DNA from: Branchiostoma lanceolatum
Lineage: Eukaryota; Chordata; Leptocardii; Amphioxiformes; Branchiostomatidae
DNA length: 64,000 nt
Direction: 5' to 3'
NCBI RefSeq assembly: GCF_035083965.1
Contig: NC_089724.1
Coordinates: 20,168,974-20,232,973, forward strand
Shown here: one piece after another, positions 12,601 to 38,966 of the stretch
Layout: every line of letters begins with the position of its first letter
How positions within the stretch are numbered: position 1 is the first letter of the stretch
Made by a program: the position numbers and the translations under genes
The notes under the pieces: model-generated
The model's database searches: none
What the model was told of the DNA's origin: nothing
Seen by the model: the letters and a program-made list of their open reading frames with translations, nothing else

Positions 12601-15600
12601 CAGAGTCTCTCTTTTAAGTCTTGTATTAAGTATTACAAAGATAGCAGCTTTGCATTGTGAAACTCTCTCCTAAACACAAGATAGGGCTGAGTTGTTTCCT
12701 CCACAAGTCACCTCTATAAACTGTCAAACATTTGCATGTAGGTATCACGATGTAGAAAAATGGAGGTCTATGTGATACATTGTAAGTGATCACATTCCCA
12801 TTACCTCAAAAGGCGCCAGCCATCAACCTGTTGAGTGCAGTACAATCACTTTGTGTAATGACTATTGGCAGCAATTCCAAATCTAAATGTTACATGATGT
12901 AGTTTGGTTCTTACTTGTTTTCATGCACAAAATATATTAGAATTTGAATTACAGTACTATATTAAATTTCTGGTAAATGCCTATTTGAATATTTTATAGT
13001 TTGGTTTTGATATTTTAGAGATGTTTGATGTTTTACTTGTTTGCATCAAAGATGTACATGGGCCATGATACTGCAATAAAAATGTACTTTTAAGAATTTA
13101 CAGTGGTAATTCTTTTTGTACTCCTGCCTGCATGCATAGTTTGAGGTGCCCGGATGTAAAATCTGTCTATCACATGCAGATTATGATAGTGATTAAAAGG
13201 TTATTACATAACTGCTGGTGAGCAATCAAATTCATGTAACCTCTGACGGACCTCAATACTTTGGTAGAGCTACCCAGCTTCTCTCATCTGATGCCAGAAG
13301 GAGCATACTGTGGGTACATGCATCAGCAATCATCCACTCCAAAAAATACAAGGGAAGCATTTGAACTTGTGTACACTCTTTTATTTCCCATCATTTAAGA
13401 ACGGTCTTGCCCATGTCAAGATGTCACTGCCAAATTGTGCCAGTCACCATTTCCCAGTCAACTTACAGTTCATCATGTGAAGTACCCTCACTCAACAAAG
13501 TACAAATGACGTCATGCCAGCAGAAACAACCTGTCCTTGGGAACTAATCCCTAACGTTTAACGATTGCAGATGCCTCATTTTATCATACAAAAGTTGCAC
13601 GGTTGAATTAGGTGATCATGTTTCTAGGAATTGTCAGGGTCACAAAATATGCCCTTATCCACAACTTGATGACATTTTTAGTAGAGACACATAAGCAGTG
13701 ATAATTCTTATGAAATTACTTTTCTAAACATAAGCCTAACAGTTGAAACCAATCAAGTTCTACACCAATAAAAGAGATTTAGCTGGAACAGTACTTATAA
13801 AGTATGCACTTTAAGAAAATTGAGTTTTTTTCACATTGTTCCCTGTTTCATATCAAAATTTGCGAACTTTATCTGGCATGGTTGCAGCTGTAAATACCTA
13901 TTAATGTCAGACCAAACCGAAGGCTCAGCACCAAGTATTCTATCATTTAGAGACACAAGTCTTGAAATGAATTTACCGAACTGAAAAGGATTTTGGGAAG
14001 GGGGTGGTTTGGGTACATTTGAAACGGATGATTTGAAGAGAAAATGTAACCAAAGGAACTTTTAAAGTTGTTGACCTGACAACTGGCACCAGCATTCCCT
14101 TGACAATCCTTCCTGGTACATTCCTTAAGCAACTAAAACTTTTATCTGGCAACATGAAGCAGTGATGTCCTTAACACTCAAGGCCACACCAATGTTATTA
14201 TCTGTTTGATGGGATATAGTTCATATACTTCTCACTCTGCAATAATCATCATAATCCATCAAAACTCTTTTTAATTTCAGAAGACTAGAAATGATGGCAT
14301 GACTGCATGTGGAGTTTCACCATGCAGATATTGAGGCAGATCTATACAGCCTGCCTGTATCAGTAGATTTTGAATGCTGTGATCCCACACTGCTATGCAA
14401 ATCTTCCTCTTCGACTTACACAATGTTTGTGCCTGTTTTGCTATTTACATCAAATATATTTTCCAGGGACCCATCAAACAAAGGGGATTGGCATGGCTCA
14501 TGGTACACTGTACAAGCTTTCTCAACGTTATGTTGAATAATAAACAACACACCTGATACAAGTGTGCCTGGAAAGGAATCTTTGGAGCAATCTACAATTA
14601 GGGGACATCTTTCTAAGGCAAATTGCTTCGTACTACTTTCAAATGTTCTCTAGACTGCACTCTTCTCACATCACCATTGCCATTTTACTTACACAAAATG
14701 AACATCAGAATGTCTACAGACAATGTTGTAAACCGGAGTTTGCTTTCTCTGTGCCTGTCCTGAATCCTGTTTTGTACAGGTTCAGAGGTGTCATGAAATT
14801 TGTAAAAAGTAAACCTTTGATCAGTGAAACTGTGAGGCTATTCTTGTGTTTCAAGTCCCCCACCTTAATTGTTCTCAAAGAACTTTTTTCTGAAAAACAT
14901 GTAATTAAGGAAATGGCTGAAAATATACAACATACATCCAGATCACAGCATAAATTTTGATAACCTTTCTCAGATCAGTGGAGATGTAAAAGCTGGTAAA
15001 TTTTGACTGGCTGTGCCATTGCCTTGAAGATGTTACACCAATGAAAATGATAGAAAATAAGTGATTTCAAGATGTACTTAGAAAATGTAACTTGTCCTTT
15101 GGTTCTTTCAGCATAGGACATACATACTTCAGCATATAATAAATGACTTTAACATAACTTACTACATAAAGAGAAGACGTGTGTGTAAGCATGTCTAACC
15201 ATCACGAGATGGGGAACAAGTCAGACAATAAACTAGATAGTGAGGGTGTGTGACTAGTATAGCAAAATGGAATCAGAAAACTTAAATTCCACAACACCCT
15301 GTTGCTGCATTGTTGTATTTGACATTGACCTTGGCCAGTTTGGGGGTAAGTATCCCTTATCAGGACAGCAAACATTGATCTCTTGTATCTGGAACTTGCT
15401 AAACATGTCCAACAAACACAGGGAGAGATTACAGTAAGAGAAGTTTGAAATCCATGGCCCGTTAGAAACATGTACCTTTGTACTGTCTTGCACCATGGCT
15501 GCAAATATGGATGTGATAATCTGTTGGATCATGTTCTCTTCTGATATGCCTGTATAAGTTAACAGTTTCGCCAACTAAAACACCTTTCATGTTCTCATAC

Positions 15601-16210
15601 CCTCTTCATTTGGGATATTCAGAGTGAATAATAACAGAACAAATTGCTAACAACATTGCATCCTAACAAGGTCAAAATAAGACCAGAAGTGTATATACAG
15701 AGGTTATCCCATGTAGAGCCTTTTAACATAGTAAGCTGGGATTCTATGTAAGAAAAAAGGCCTCCGTTTTTTTAGCTACCGAGATTATTGTGGACAATGA
15801 CTACATGTGTATCATGATAGTGTTATTGTTCTAACAAAGTGCCATCAAAGTTTGGCAAGATTTCTTATTTCAATGAAAAAGCCATCACTTAAAACTAACA
15901 GGATCCACTGACAACTAATGATGTAGCATGTACCTATCATGATAAAACCTGAGGGGAGGACATAGGCACATGTATGGGGGCTGGCAGTTGCAAAGATTTT
16001 TCCATGAAATGTCCCTGCAATCCTGCAAGATAAAATTGACTGACATTGAACAGTTTAATTTCCACATCCCAACATGTTCCTACAAGGTCCCCTCTGAGTT
16101 AATATTGATACATGTAGGCACAAAATTAAATCTCTCAAATTATGCATATTTCATATTCCTGGGTTCAGAGGTCAGGCACAGCAATGCATGGTGGGACTGC
16201 ACTTTGACAT
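9616..16210. other. Convergent intergenic region, ZFYVE27 and ETF1 3' flanks
   Basis: About 6.6 kb of AT-rich DNA between the tail-to-tail stop codons of ZFYVE27 (9615) and ETF1 (16211). It should contain the 3' UTRs of both genes. AATAAA-like signals in plus orientation occur near 10142 and 13074, and a minus-orientation one near 13380. None is decisive without transcript data. A short TG/TA run lies at 12268-12295. No open frame here has splice context or a recognised domain. Confidence 0.6.
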
Positions 16211-29441
<13,231 letters not shown>

Positions 29442-30412
29442 GTCTATTGGAATTTCCCAATCCCCAACTTACCAAAATTTTTGGTAACGTCTGGTTGACT
29501 GAAGCACGCACGCCCGGTTTTGGCGCGAAGGTATCAACAGATTTTCCCTTCCAATTCACGTTTTCCGGACGGAAATTCTCTGTTGAAATGGTAAAAGGGG
29601 TAACGGAAGAACACTCTACTTCTCCCGTGGACTTTCGGTGTCCCTCTGTTGCTGAGAGAGGAGAAAGCCGGCAAATTTTGGAGCGGTTTTCAGGGCCTTG
29701 TGCAATCCGGACAGATACATGTGATACGCAGCATCATGGCCTTGACGTCACTTCCGCCAGGGTGAAACATGTTTGATGAAAGCCGGGTTGTCATTGGTCG
29801 AATCAGCCATGTCCTATTCTGTATCTCTTGGACTGTTGCTTCCATTTTTTGCTTACATATGTACAAAATCAGGTCTTTGAAGTTTTTTGCAGGTTTTGAT
29901 CTATTTCACTTGTCTGAATTAAATGGAACGGCTATTGCTTTCTCAGTGTCGCAGCAAAGAAGACAGACATTGACCAATCACACAGGCCGTTGTTTGTCTA
30001 ATTTCAGGGGTCAACACGGGTCACTAGCAACTTCCTGAATTAAAGTCGAAGTAATAACAGTTTAAGGTATAATTTTTTAGGTAATGACCATAAAAATCAA
30101 CCAAAAAAGGACCAAACTCTTATAATGAAATATATTTTGAACTCTACTTTTGAACTCTGAAAAATTGCTTACCCATGATTCTACAAACAAAATGGCTGCG
30201 CCCTTGTTGTAAACAAATTGTTGGGTCAAGGGTCCGACCGTGTTCATCACAAACACCTTTGATGTACCGTAAGGTCTACCCCTGGCGAGCAGTGTCAGAT
30301 GACACGAGTTTATATATTCGGCGGGGTATATTATCGACCATGTAATCGGCCGAACTGATATTGTATGGCGTTGTTTTTATGTTTATAGGGGAATAAGGGG
30401 GTCCAGTCGACC
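29442..30412. promoter_or_regulatory. Bidirectional promoter region between ETF1 and PSTK
   Basis: This 971-bp interval separates the divergent ETF1 (29441, minus) and PSTK (30413, plus) start codons, so both core promoters and 5' UTRs must lie here unless an upstream non-coding exon exists. Visible sites: a palindromic CRE TGACGTCA (29743-29750) directly abutting an ETS-type CTTCCGCC (29751-29758); inverted CCAAT (ATTGG, 29793-29797); CCAAT (29974-29978); a YY1-like AAAATGGCTGCG (30189-30200). These are classes typical of housekeeping, often bidirectional, animal promoters. No TATA box was obvious at a sensible position. Function is inferred from motifs and geometry only. Confidence 0.7.
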
Positions 30413-33400
30413 ATGGCGAGTCGGCTGTGTCTTCTGGTTCTCTCAGGACTGCCAGGGTCGGGGAAAACCAGTCTGGCGCGAAAACTGCAAGAGTCCTGGC
30501 AGGCGGAGCTGGCAGTTGTGCACGTCTGCTTCGACGAGCTCATCCCGGAGGACCTGAAGCTCGAAAGGCCGGAGGAAGACGAAGGGGAGGACAACAACGG
30601 CGATCAACAGGTTTGCATTTATTCCGATTTAGCAGATAATCTTTCAGTACGTGACAAGCGTACGGTACCGATCATAATTTTGCACAATTTAAAAATGAGG
30701 CCAGCTAGTTGTCAGTAGATATATAATTCATTGATATTTTAATGTTTGGCACCCACCTCATTCCACAAGTGGAAATCGTGTATGCTTTCGTGTCTGCGAT
30801 GCTTTTTTTGTTGTATAAACGTTCTAACGGTTACTGGTGAAGGCTCTATCATCAAACCGTTTATACGCTAAATCAATTGCAGCTGGCAACTTGATGGATT
30901 GACTCTCGGTCATGAGATTAGATTTCACCTTACTTTGAATAAAGACAGTTAAATTTCATATCGGAGCAGCTTCCGTGGACACGCCCACCTTTAACCAAAC
31001 GAAAGTACCGCTTATAGCAGGATCGTTCCGAAAAATTATCATTAGTTTTCTGCGCTTGAAGAGAAAAAAACGGACGGATTAGAAACTCGTTGGCAGAATG
31101 TTTACATGTTAAAACTTACTGGACTGTTTGTAATCTGTTGTTGGTTAACAAAATTAATTACCTATTCTTTGAAGAGGATTAGGTGCAACAAGTGTTTTCC
31201 CAGCTGTACAGGCAATATGTGTTTGGATGTAAATGTTAGTTTATGACATGATTGATAAAACTGTTATAAATGTGACATAATTATTGACAATGACACCACA
31301 TTTGATTTTTAGAACATAATACTTCTGGATAATGCTGCTTGCACAATAGATAGCAGCAAGGAGGTAATAAACCTCCTTGATAGCAGTAACCATCTCGACC
31401 GTTGGTGTCCTTGATAACCTGTACATGTAAATCACCCTATGGTTTGGGTTGGCCCTTCTTCTGAAGGGTAAGAATGTAGGAAATGCAAATATACAAGCTG
31501 AAGGCTATGTACCTTGATTTAAGATGCACTGTTGTTGTTGTCAACTCCCTCAGGCCATCAGTTTGTGGAAACAACATAGAAGAGCAATACATCGTAATGT
31601 GGAGAAGTTACTCAGGAAATCCAAGAGCTTGCCAGAAGTGGAGAGTAACGCTACTGATCACGACGTCCTTCCAGACTTAGATGCCAAGTTCCTGAAGTGT
31701 GCCAAATTTGCAGAAACAAATGGTAGAGGGGGTGACAACAATGAAGAGAGACAGTCTTCCCTTGCCGTGATCATAGATGACAATATGTACTACCGCAGTA
31801 TGAGATACCAGTACTATCAACTAGCTAGAAAATGTACGTTCTCACATTCATCTTCTCGTGTAGATTATGCTGTAGCTCATTTTTGTACCTTTAACTTGTT
31901 GCATGAAACTGATTAGTCACATGATCTTTTGAAGCAAAGGCATAACATGATTTTTCTTTGTTCTGAACTTCACAATAGATTTAGACTTGGCTGTAATATC
32001 GATGCTTAAAAAAACAATTCTTTATAACACAATTGACAGCATGATACTAAAGATAACAGAAAAGATAAGTTACAAATGGTTACAATAGTAAAACATGGAC
32101 ACCTCTTACTACATCATTTGTAGATACTGTTGGCTTCTGCGAAGTCTTCCTCCATTGTGATGTGGAAACGGCTCTAAAGAGGAATATGGAAAGACAAAGT
32201 CCTGTTGCTAGGGAGACTGTTATTGCCATGGCAACCAAGATGGAACCACCCAACCCCCACAGGCACACCTGGGAAGTGATGTCGTTTATCTATGACCAGA
32301 CGACTGGTACAGATGGAGAAGCAGCACTGTAAGTTAACACAAATCGCAGTCAACATTATAATTTATACCAAGGTTAACATTTGAATTGATATATATATAT
32401 ATTTGGTGGCCGCCAAAAACTCGGCGTCATGTGCTGCCCTCCCCACTACAGTTTTGGCCGGTCGCATCGGGCTTACGTTTATTTCTGTTTTGTCCCTCTC
32501 GGTTCACTGTCAGTTATTGTCATCATCAAAGAAGCCTTAAAATTCAGAAATATTCCTTTAGCTAGCTATCAGGCTTTCTATAGTCTGTGTAATCATTATT
32601 AAATTTTCAAGCCGCGGCGGCTGAGTTACAAGACCTTACATATGCACTTTCTTTCCGCATGAAATGGTAAACAGGGTAAGATATTCTATTTGCCAATCAC
32701 AGCGCACGTCTCCGTCGCGTCAAGACAAAACGACCAATGACATGCGAGTCTTGCTACTCGCGAGATTTCAGCTAAGCGTGAATCTGCGAGATGTTAGGGG
32801 AATGGCGGGATCGCAAAGATCGCACGACGAAGCGGCTTTTGGAAAGCTTGAGTCGACAACTTTTGAACACATCCATTGCAGTTACCGGAGAAATTAACTG
32901 TGGAAAACATGGGAGAAAAAAAAGGGACGTCTTTATGCCGAAATTATGGCGTTCTTTCTCAAAGTTGGGTGTCAAATTCCTCCTTATGTTCAATAATTAC
33001 ATGGGGCATAGTCGGCATACGGGGCAAGTGTTGAAAAATTGTGTTTTCTTTTTGCTGACTTATTCTGTGTGTATTTTTTGAAGGAGGTAGATACGTAATA
33101 AAGTTTTGTTGTGCTACATTTTCTTTTCTTTGCCGATTGTATATAACATAGAAGTGTAGCTTGTGTGTGAACATTCAATATAACCATTCGCGATGACGGC
33201 ACGCCTCACGCCTCCCCCAAAAATTAAGCCTGAAACCCTTGTGTAATTTTTCACGGAAAGAGATGTCATTAAACCAAGCTTATTGTACCAGGAAATTTGC
33301 CCATCAAAATGCAGGAAATAGCGTTTCAGAGGGTCTAGATTTCAAAATTTTCTGGGGGAGAATACCCACGGACCCCCCTAGGAAGGTTGCGCCTCCAGCG

Positions 33401-36400
33401 CTCGATTTGTTCTTCCCTGCAAATTGCCGCATTGCACTGCCATTTAGCTTGCTACTTGAATAAGCATTTTTTGACGATACATTATATAAAATTTCAGAAT
33501 TCAGGCAGGTCACCTTCCAGATTTGAAAGTCCAGTTGGCCTGGCTGTGCATAAATGGAATAAAAGGACAAAGGGTCGTAGGCCAAAGATAATCAGACCAG
33601 TTAATTGCACACTATGGTCCCAGGTGGACATACGGCAGCTTGATGGACTCCGTGCATAATTGGTTTATGATAAAAGGGATGAATGCTAGCGCTGAGCTGT
33701 TAGTACCCTCTGCACATGTGCTGATGCATATTCTGGAGTCAACTTAGGTAAGCCTGTAGGTTGATCCATGATAGGTCATGTTTGATGAAATATTAAAGTT
33801 GTATTTTTGTATGTTATTGTATTGTTTTGCCAGGAGACTGACAAATATGTACATGTATACTATAGCCCAATATCTCACATAGAGATTACACTTTGTAGAG
33901 TAGCAACATGATCTTTGGTGTTAACTATCACATTTGAGATGCCAAGTCATTCATAGTAGGCAAAAGGTTAAAGCCTTAGTGAATTTTTAACCCAAAACAA
34001 ACAAGAATTCCTTAGTGATTAGAAGTCATCATGGCACACAAAAATTGGGACACCTTTTGGCTATACCTGTGTGCTTGGCTAAATGCCTGAGCTGTACCAA
34101 AGCAGCACTGCACAACTAGCTATAACTAAAAAGCATGCTTCAACCAAGGTCGAACGAGAAAGCATGCTTTGACCAAGGTCAACTAGAAAGAAAGAAAGTA
34201 AGAATCTTTTCCATTACACAGATGTGAATATGCAGTGATATTTCATTAGTTCCTTTAGTCGGTTTATTGATGTTCTTTTGTTTGTGATGATTTGAAAACC
34301 GTTTGTAAGATGGAAGTGCTGTCATACCAGCTGTACAGTAATCACACTCTGTGGCCTTTGTCTTTACAGTAAAAAGAAATTTAAAGGACTAAGGTTTTGC
34401 AACAGCTGGGATATCTCTGAGGATGTGTGTTAACTTTTTAGTGCAAGCATTTAGTGCTTTACCAGGTCTTGGATTGACTGCCTCCATGATATAATACTTT
34501 TCATGATGCCTTTCAAAAAGAAAGAAAAAAACTTTGATAAGCTGATTCATTGTTACTATAAGGAATGTAATTCTTCCATGCATGCATATGTTTGACTGGT
34601 TTAATGGCTGTTTCTGTCACTGTGATATAGTAGTGCAGTTAGTCTGGTTTGCAAAGGGCAGTTCATCATCACTGACTGATGTTCCATTGATATTAGCCGT
34701 ACAATTATCCAAATGGATTTACTATGTCTCCAAATACCTGGTACACTGAGCTGTATCACTGATTCTTTCATAACATTGTCTTGCTGCCATTGCTGATTGA
34801 TTTGTACCTGAAACCTTAGTGTTTGTGTAAGCCAAACAGTAAAGTAAATAAATTGTGACTGTTGGCAGTGAGCGAGGTTCAGTGCTTCAGTGGTACAGAG
34901 ACTGGTAACAGTCGTATGACCCTCTCTGGTAAGTCTTTGGGATTAAACTGTTATCTGTGTGAAGGTTATTGAATGTATGTATGGTGTTTGAGTTTATGAT
35001 TATATTGTGTGTGGACTGTGGAGAGTTTTCAGGGCCAGTTCCCTGGGAATCTACAGTGGGTGATGTGTTGCATGGATTTGTTTAACTTTAAGGTTTAAGA
35101 TACAAAATCAGATATTACAGATACATGTATCTAGATAAGATAGTGGAAATGCTCCGGGTTTTTAGTAAAATTTGGCAAGTTTTAAAGACCATGCTAAAAG
35201 CAAGGATAATCTATTGTGCACTGTGAACTCAGGGAAACATACTGAAAGCAGGTGATATGTGAGAAATACAAGCTCAACATTAACCGAGGTAATTAACGTG
35301 GTGCTGGCCAAGGACATTATTGTGCTGACTTAAAAATTCCTCAGTTTTTATAAATTTCTGACATTGATCACTCAGTATGATCTGCCACTGAACATTTCTT
35401 GCTGTAGGCTTTTATGTTTATTGAATGATTAACCATGTACCTCTATTGTAAGATATTCTATATAAAGGGCATGCTTACCTTGTGATAAGGCAAATATTGT
35501 TGAAGGTTTAATTACAGCCATCTTGGCCATTTCATGTATGCTTGGTGTACACACTGATTTAGACTTTGTAGATAGTGAGGTACATGCATGACAAATGGGC
35601 TTTTAAGTGGTTCCTGTTTGTATTTTCTGTCAACCTCTGTTTAGTGTTAGTCTTGCTGTCAGAGCTGACAATAATAGGCCACAGTTTTTGAAGTGCCAGA
35701 ATGAGAGTGGTTTTTCAGCAGCTGGTTGTCCTGAAAGCAGGGTGCAAAATACTTTTTTGAGCCAGGTTGCCCATGTTGCAACCTAGGGCAAATGCTAGGT
35801 TGCACATCCAAATTTCAGGTTGCTCCAGCAACATTTACCGATTTCTTCAAATTAAGCTCGTATGTAGCGTATAATACTACTGATATTTCAAAATATAAAT
35901 TAGATAGTATTGTGTTCCCATTGACCTAACAACATCTTGTTTTGCCAAGGACAGTGTGTTTTTGTCTTTTTTAGCTCAAATTCCACGATCTATGAAGGGT
36001 TTTGGATGGTTTAAAACGAAAAAGTGTTGATTTCTTTATTTCAATTGAAGATTTACCGAATTTTATGAGAGTGACACTGTGTTTTTGTGAGCTTCCAGGG
36101 CTCCAATTGAGATCTTTGGCTCAAAATATAAGGTTACACACTGCGCTACCTGGGTTTGGAATTAACTTGTACCAACCAAAATCTTGTTGCACTGTGCAAC
36201 GTGCAACCAGGTATTTTGCACCCTGTGAAAGACAGATGTGAAAATTGGTAACAATGTAAGTTGCAATTCAGACTTTTATTTACAATGGTCTGAGTTTTAC
36301 CAATGTATACCAGTGGTCTTATAATGATATTACAGCTTTGGATCAGTAGACTGTATTGTTCCATCTAGATAAGATAGTGGAAATGCTCGGTTTTAGCAAA

Positions 36401-38966
36401 TATTTCACATAGTGGAAATGCATGGTCTTAGCATAAATTTCACATTATAAGTAATGTATAATGCTTTTGAGAGAGTCTGACTGATTTTCAGAGCACTAGT
36501 AACAAATTGAACACGTGTGTGTTACTAAAAGTTGTATTGATGTCCTGAGGTATTCTGCTTTGTGCTGTTGCTCGACTACCTATTGCTATACCTGAGCTAA
36601 AATGAAGTCTGTCTATAAATACTGTAACTTTATTGTCAGCTAAGCTATTGGGGTGATTTATTATGGCCAGGTAACGTTCTCATTAAGTTTTCAATATTCT
36701 ACATGAGTAATGTTATGATGTCAATTTATTTTCAAGCTGGAGTGTTATGTTTGCATTTGGCTTTGCCTGGTTGTGACAGTGGTCCCAGATATGGACATAA
36801 CAGTACTATAGTAAAGCACCAAATAGATGACTGTCTGTCAAAGCTTCAAATTAACATATGATTTTATGTCAAGTATCACAAAGCTGACTTAGCCTTTTTA
36901 GAATCTAAGAAATCAACATTTTCCCATTGTCTTGTATGTTGGGGTGTTACTAATGCAGATATAGCTGAGAAGCTTTACATACATGTACTGGGTAATACAT
37001 AATCTGATGAAGGTTCAAGGTCAACTGTATTGCTGAGCGGAACAATCCATTATTGATGTCTTAACCAGCTGACTATTTCACCAGCAAATGTACTAGTACT
37101 TGCAGAAAGCATTGTTTGTTAAACAAGCTCAGTCAGTTTTGCCTCTCCTTATTGAGCAATATTCTGGTTTGTGTTGGTGACCTTTTACCAAAAGCAAAAC
37201 AACTTGGAGAGTGCCATTTATTGTTAACACCCAACATGTATACTTTCCAAGGACCTGAAGACAGGATTCTGCCATCTTTTTTACCTACCGTAATTACTGT
37301 TGCGTTATACTTTAAGCAGCTGTTGATCAGATTTTCCATTCATGTTGCTGACTTTATTAGTATTGAATCTTTTTTCTATGTATTCCAGTGAGGAAATACG
37401 AGAGCTTGTTGCAGTAGCAACAGCCAATCCTGTGTTGGCCATTCCTGAAGAGAACATGGAAGAAAAGGTTAGAATGGTGTTTTCTTCTTCTTTCTTATCA
37501 GTATTAAAATGTACTTACAACTGCATTGCCACCTCATGCCTGTCTTTATGCCATAAAAAGGAATGTTATGGGCTGTGATTTCTTCAGGTCGATATTCTCT
37601 GCAGTTTGTAAATCAGACGATTATTGCGAAAATCAGCTGTATTGTGATGTCATAATGAATCCTTTTTTTTTAAAAGTTCTATATTACATACTTGTGTTTC
37701 TTCTCCAAATCATTCCTGATGGATTTTGTGTACCTGGTTGTTTTCCCAGGAGCACAATCGGCTGGTCTGCTCCATGAACGTGCTGCACCAGGCTGACCAG
37801 ATCCTCAGGAAGTGCATCTCTGACGTCATGGGAAGTGCTAAAGGTAGGGGAAACAATACTTTTCTCTAGGGTGGGAGGCTTACACAAGAAAGCTTACACT
37901 CGCATGAAAGCTCATCTGTGTTGGTAGAGTACATATTGGAAATTTTAAACTATAATCCAACACAAAGAAGTTGAACTAACCATAAATTTCCGCAGTGATT
38001 CGAACATCTGACGAAGGTTGGAGTTACCAGCCGAAAATTTATGGTTAGTTCAACTTCTTTGTGTTGGATTATAGTTTAAAATTTCCAATAAGAAAGCTTA
38101 CACATTAAACCCCTGGTTATACTGTAATGGCAAAGTAGTTAAGGGACTTCTCTGGGAACTAAGAAGCTTTGAATTTGAGTCTGTGTCTGTAGATTTTATG
38201 TAAGCTTGCATCCAGGAGACAAGCAGTTTGTGCACCAGGTCAAGATTGTTTGTGTAGTTGAGATATGAGCTGGTAGGGGGAGCTTCATATACATGTACAT
38301 TTGTACCAGGTTTCATTGTATGTTGACCAATATATTTCCATGCAAAGTTGGGTGAATGGGAGAAAGGCTTTTGAAACTGTATTATGTGATGTTCATTAGT
38401 GCATTGTAAGATAATGAGCTGTAACATAATTCCAGAGAGGATCATCAATGGCTATGGAATGGAATAAACAAAATGTGAATGAAAAAGTGCATGTTTAAGA
38501 CTGAAGTTTCCAATGCTTTCTGTTTATTTGATTTTAAAATTCAGACAACTTAAGGACTGATCATGTTGTTTATGGCCAGTAACAACTGTACTGTTGTTGA
38601 TGTTTTCAGACTAACCATTGTGATAAAATGTTTCAGAGTTGATTTTGATGTCTCCACTTTTATTCTTCTCCAGCTGACAACAGGATGGGAAAGGCAGAGC
38701 TGAAGGTTCTGGGCAGACAGCTGAATAATATCCGTGCGGAGCTGCTGGATGACCTGAAGCACCAGAAGCTGCAGCTGCCTCCTGTGGAGTCTGTGGGACC
38801 CCAGCCTGGGGAGGAGCAGGAGGGGCACATGTCCAGCTGCTCCTCCCTCACAGACATGGACTCTCCCACAGAGGTGGAGGTCATCGAGGTCAAGACACTG
38901 GAAGGTTACATCCTCCGACTGTTCAGGGAGAGAAGGGCTGCCAACACTGGGAACAAGGCTACCTAG
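30413..38966 (+). CDS. PSTK: L-seryl-tRNA(Sec) kinase, complete
   Basis: PSTK phosphorylates Ser-tRNA(Sec). SepSecS then converts the product to Sec-tRNA(Sec) for UGA recoding. Six coding exons: 30413-30610, 31554-31833, 32124-32328, 37389-37467, 37750-37843, 38674-38966. The phases agree and give 382 aa (human 348). The P-loop GLPGSGKTS occupies residues 12-20. IIDDNMYYRSMRYQYYQLARK (DD at 141-142) matches the family's DDNFYYQSMRY block. GFCEVFLHCDVETALKRNMERQ and MEPPNPHRHTWE follow. The C-terminal half carries RLVCSMNVLHQADQILRK, and the acidic end finishes at TAG. Exon 1 inserts an acidic stretch (PEEDEGEDNNGD) after the P-loop region, unlike human. Intron 3 (32329-37388) is 5 kb and contains a 1-kb repeat and a TIR element. 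The gene is head-to-head with ETF1 and tail-to-tail with AUP1. ATG at 30413 is chosen because it gives a P-loop at the usual N-terminal position. Confidence 0.95.
32398..33419 (-). repeat. 1-kb interspersed repeat, copy 2 (inverted relative to copy 1)
   Basis: Reverse-oriented relative of 24694-25688, in PSTK intron 3. It starts ATTTGGTGGCCGCC beside a short AT run and ends TCTTCCCTG. The two copies are clearly homologous over their full length with small indels and substitutions. Together they form an inverted pair about 6.7 kb apart that brackets ETF1 exon 1, the shared promoter and PSTK exons 1-3. Confidence 0.85.
35131..36388. repeat. 24-bp direct repeat bracketing 1.2 kb in PSTK intron 3
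   Basis: CTAGATAAGATAGTGGAAAT followed by GCTC occurs at about 35131-35154 and again at 36365-36388. The right copy is followed by a further TAGTGGAAATGCatGGT at about 36410. The bracketed interval includes the TIR element at 35738-36225. It could be a local duplication. It is too long for an ordinary target duplication. Confidence 0.6.
35738..36225. mobile_element. TIR element, CAGGGTGCAAAATAC-type, in PSTK intron 3
   Basis: The inverted ends CAGGGTGCAAAATAC and GTATTTTGCACCCTG are perfect over 15 bp and enclose 488 bp. The subterminal regions are rich in GGTTGCA/TGCAACC. The hexamer TGAAAG flanks both ends (35732-35737 and 36226-36231). It resembles the CAGGGCTC elements elsewhere in the window in end structure, but its interior differs. 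No coding capacity. Confidence 0.8.
37886..38103. mobile_element. Insertion carrying a perfect 55-bp hairpin, with 14-bp flanking repeats
   Basis: The arms 37935-37989 and 38035-38089 are exact 55-bp reverse complements with a 45-bp loop. AAGAAAGCTTACAC flanks the insertion at 37886-37899 and 38090-38103, so a 190-bp segment inserted with a 14-bp target duplication. The hairpin is not centred: about 35 bp of unpaired sequence lies on the left. It is in PSTK intron 5. The perfect arms imply recent origin or active correction. Confidence 0.88.

Noticed and set aside
37995..38030. tRNA T-arm-like GATTCGAA inside the hairpin loop
   Set aside because: No A box or acceptor stem nearby; only a short coincidence.
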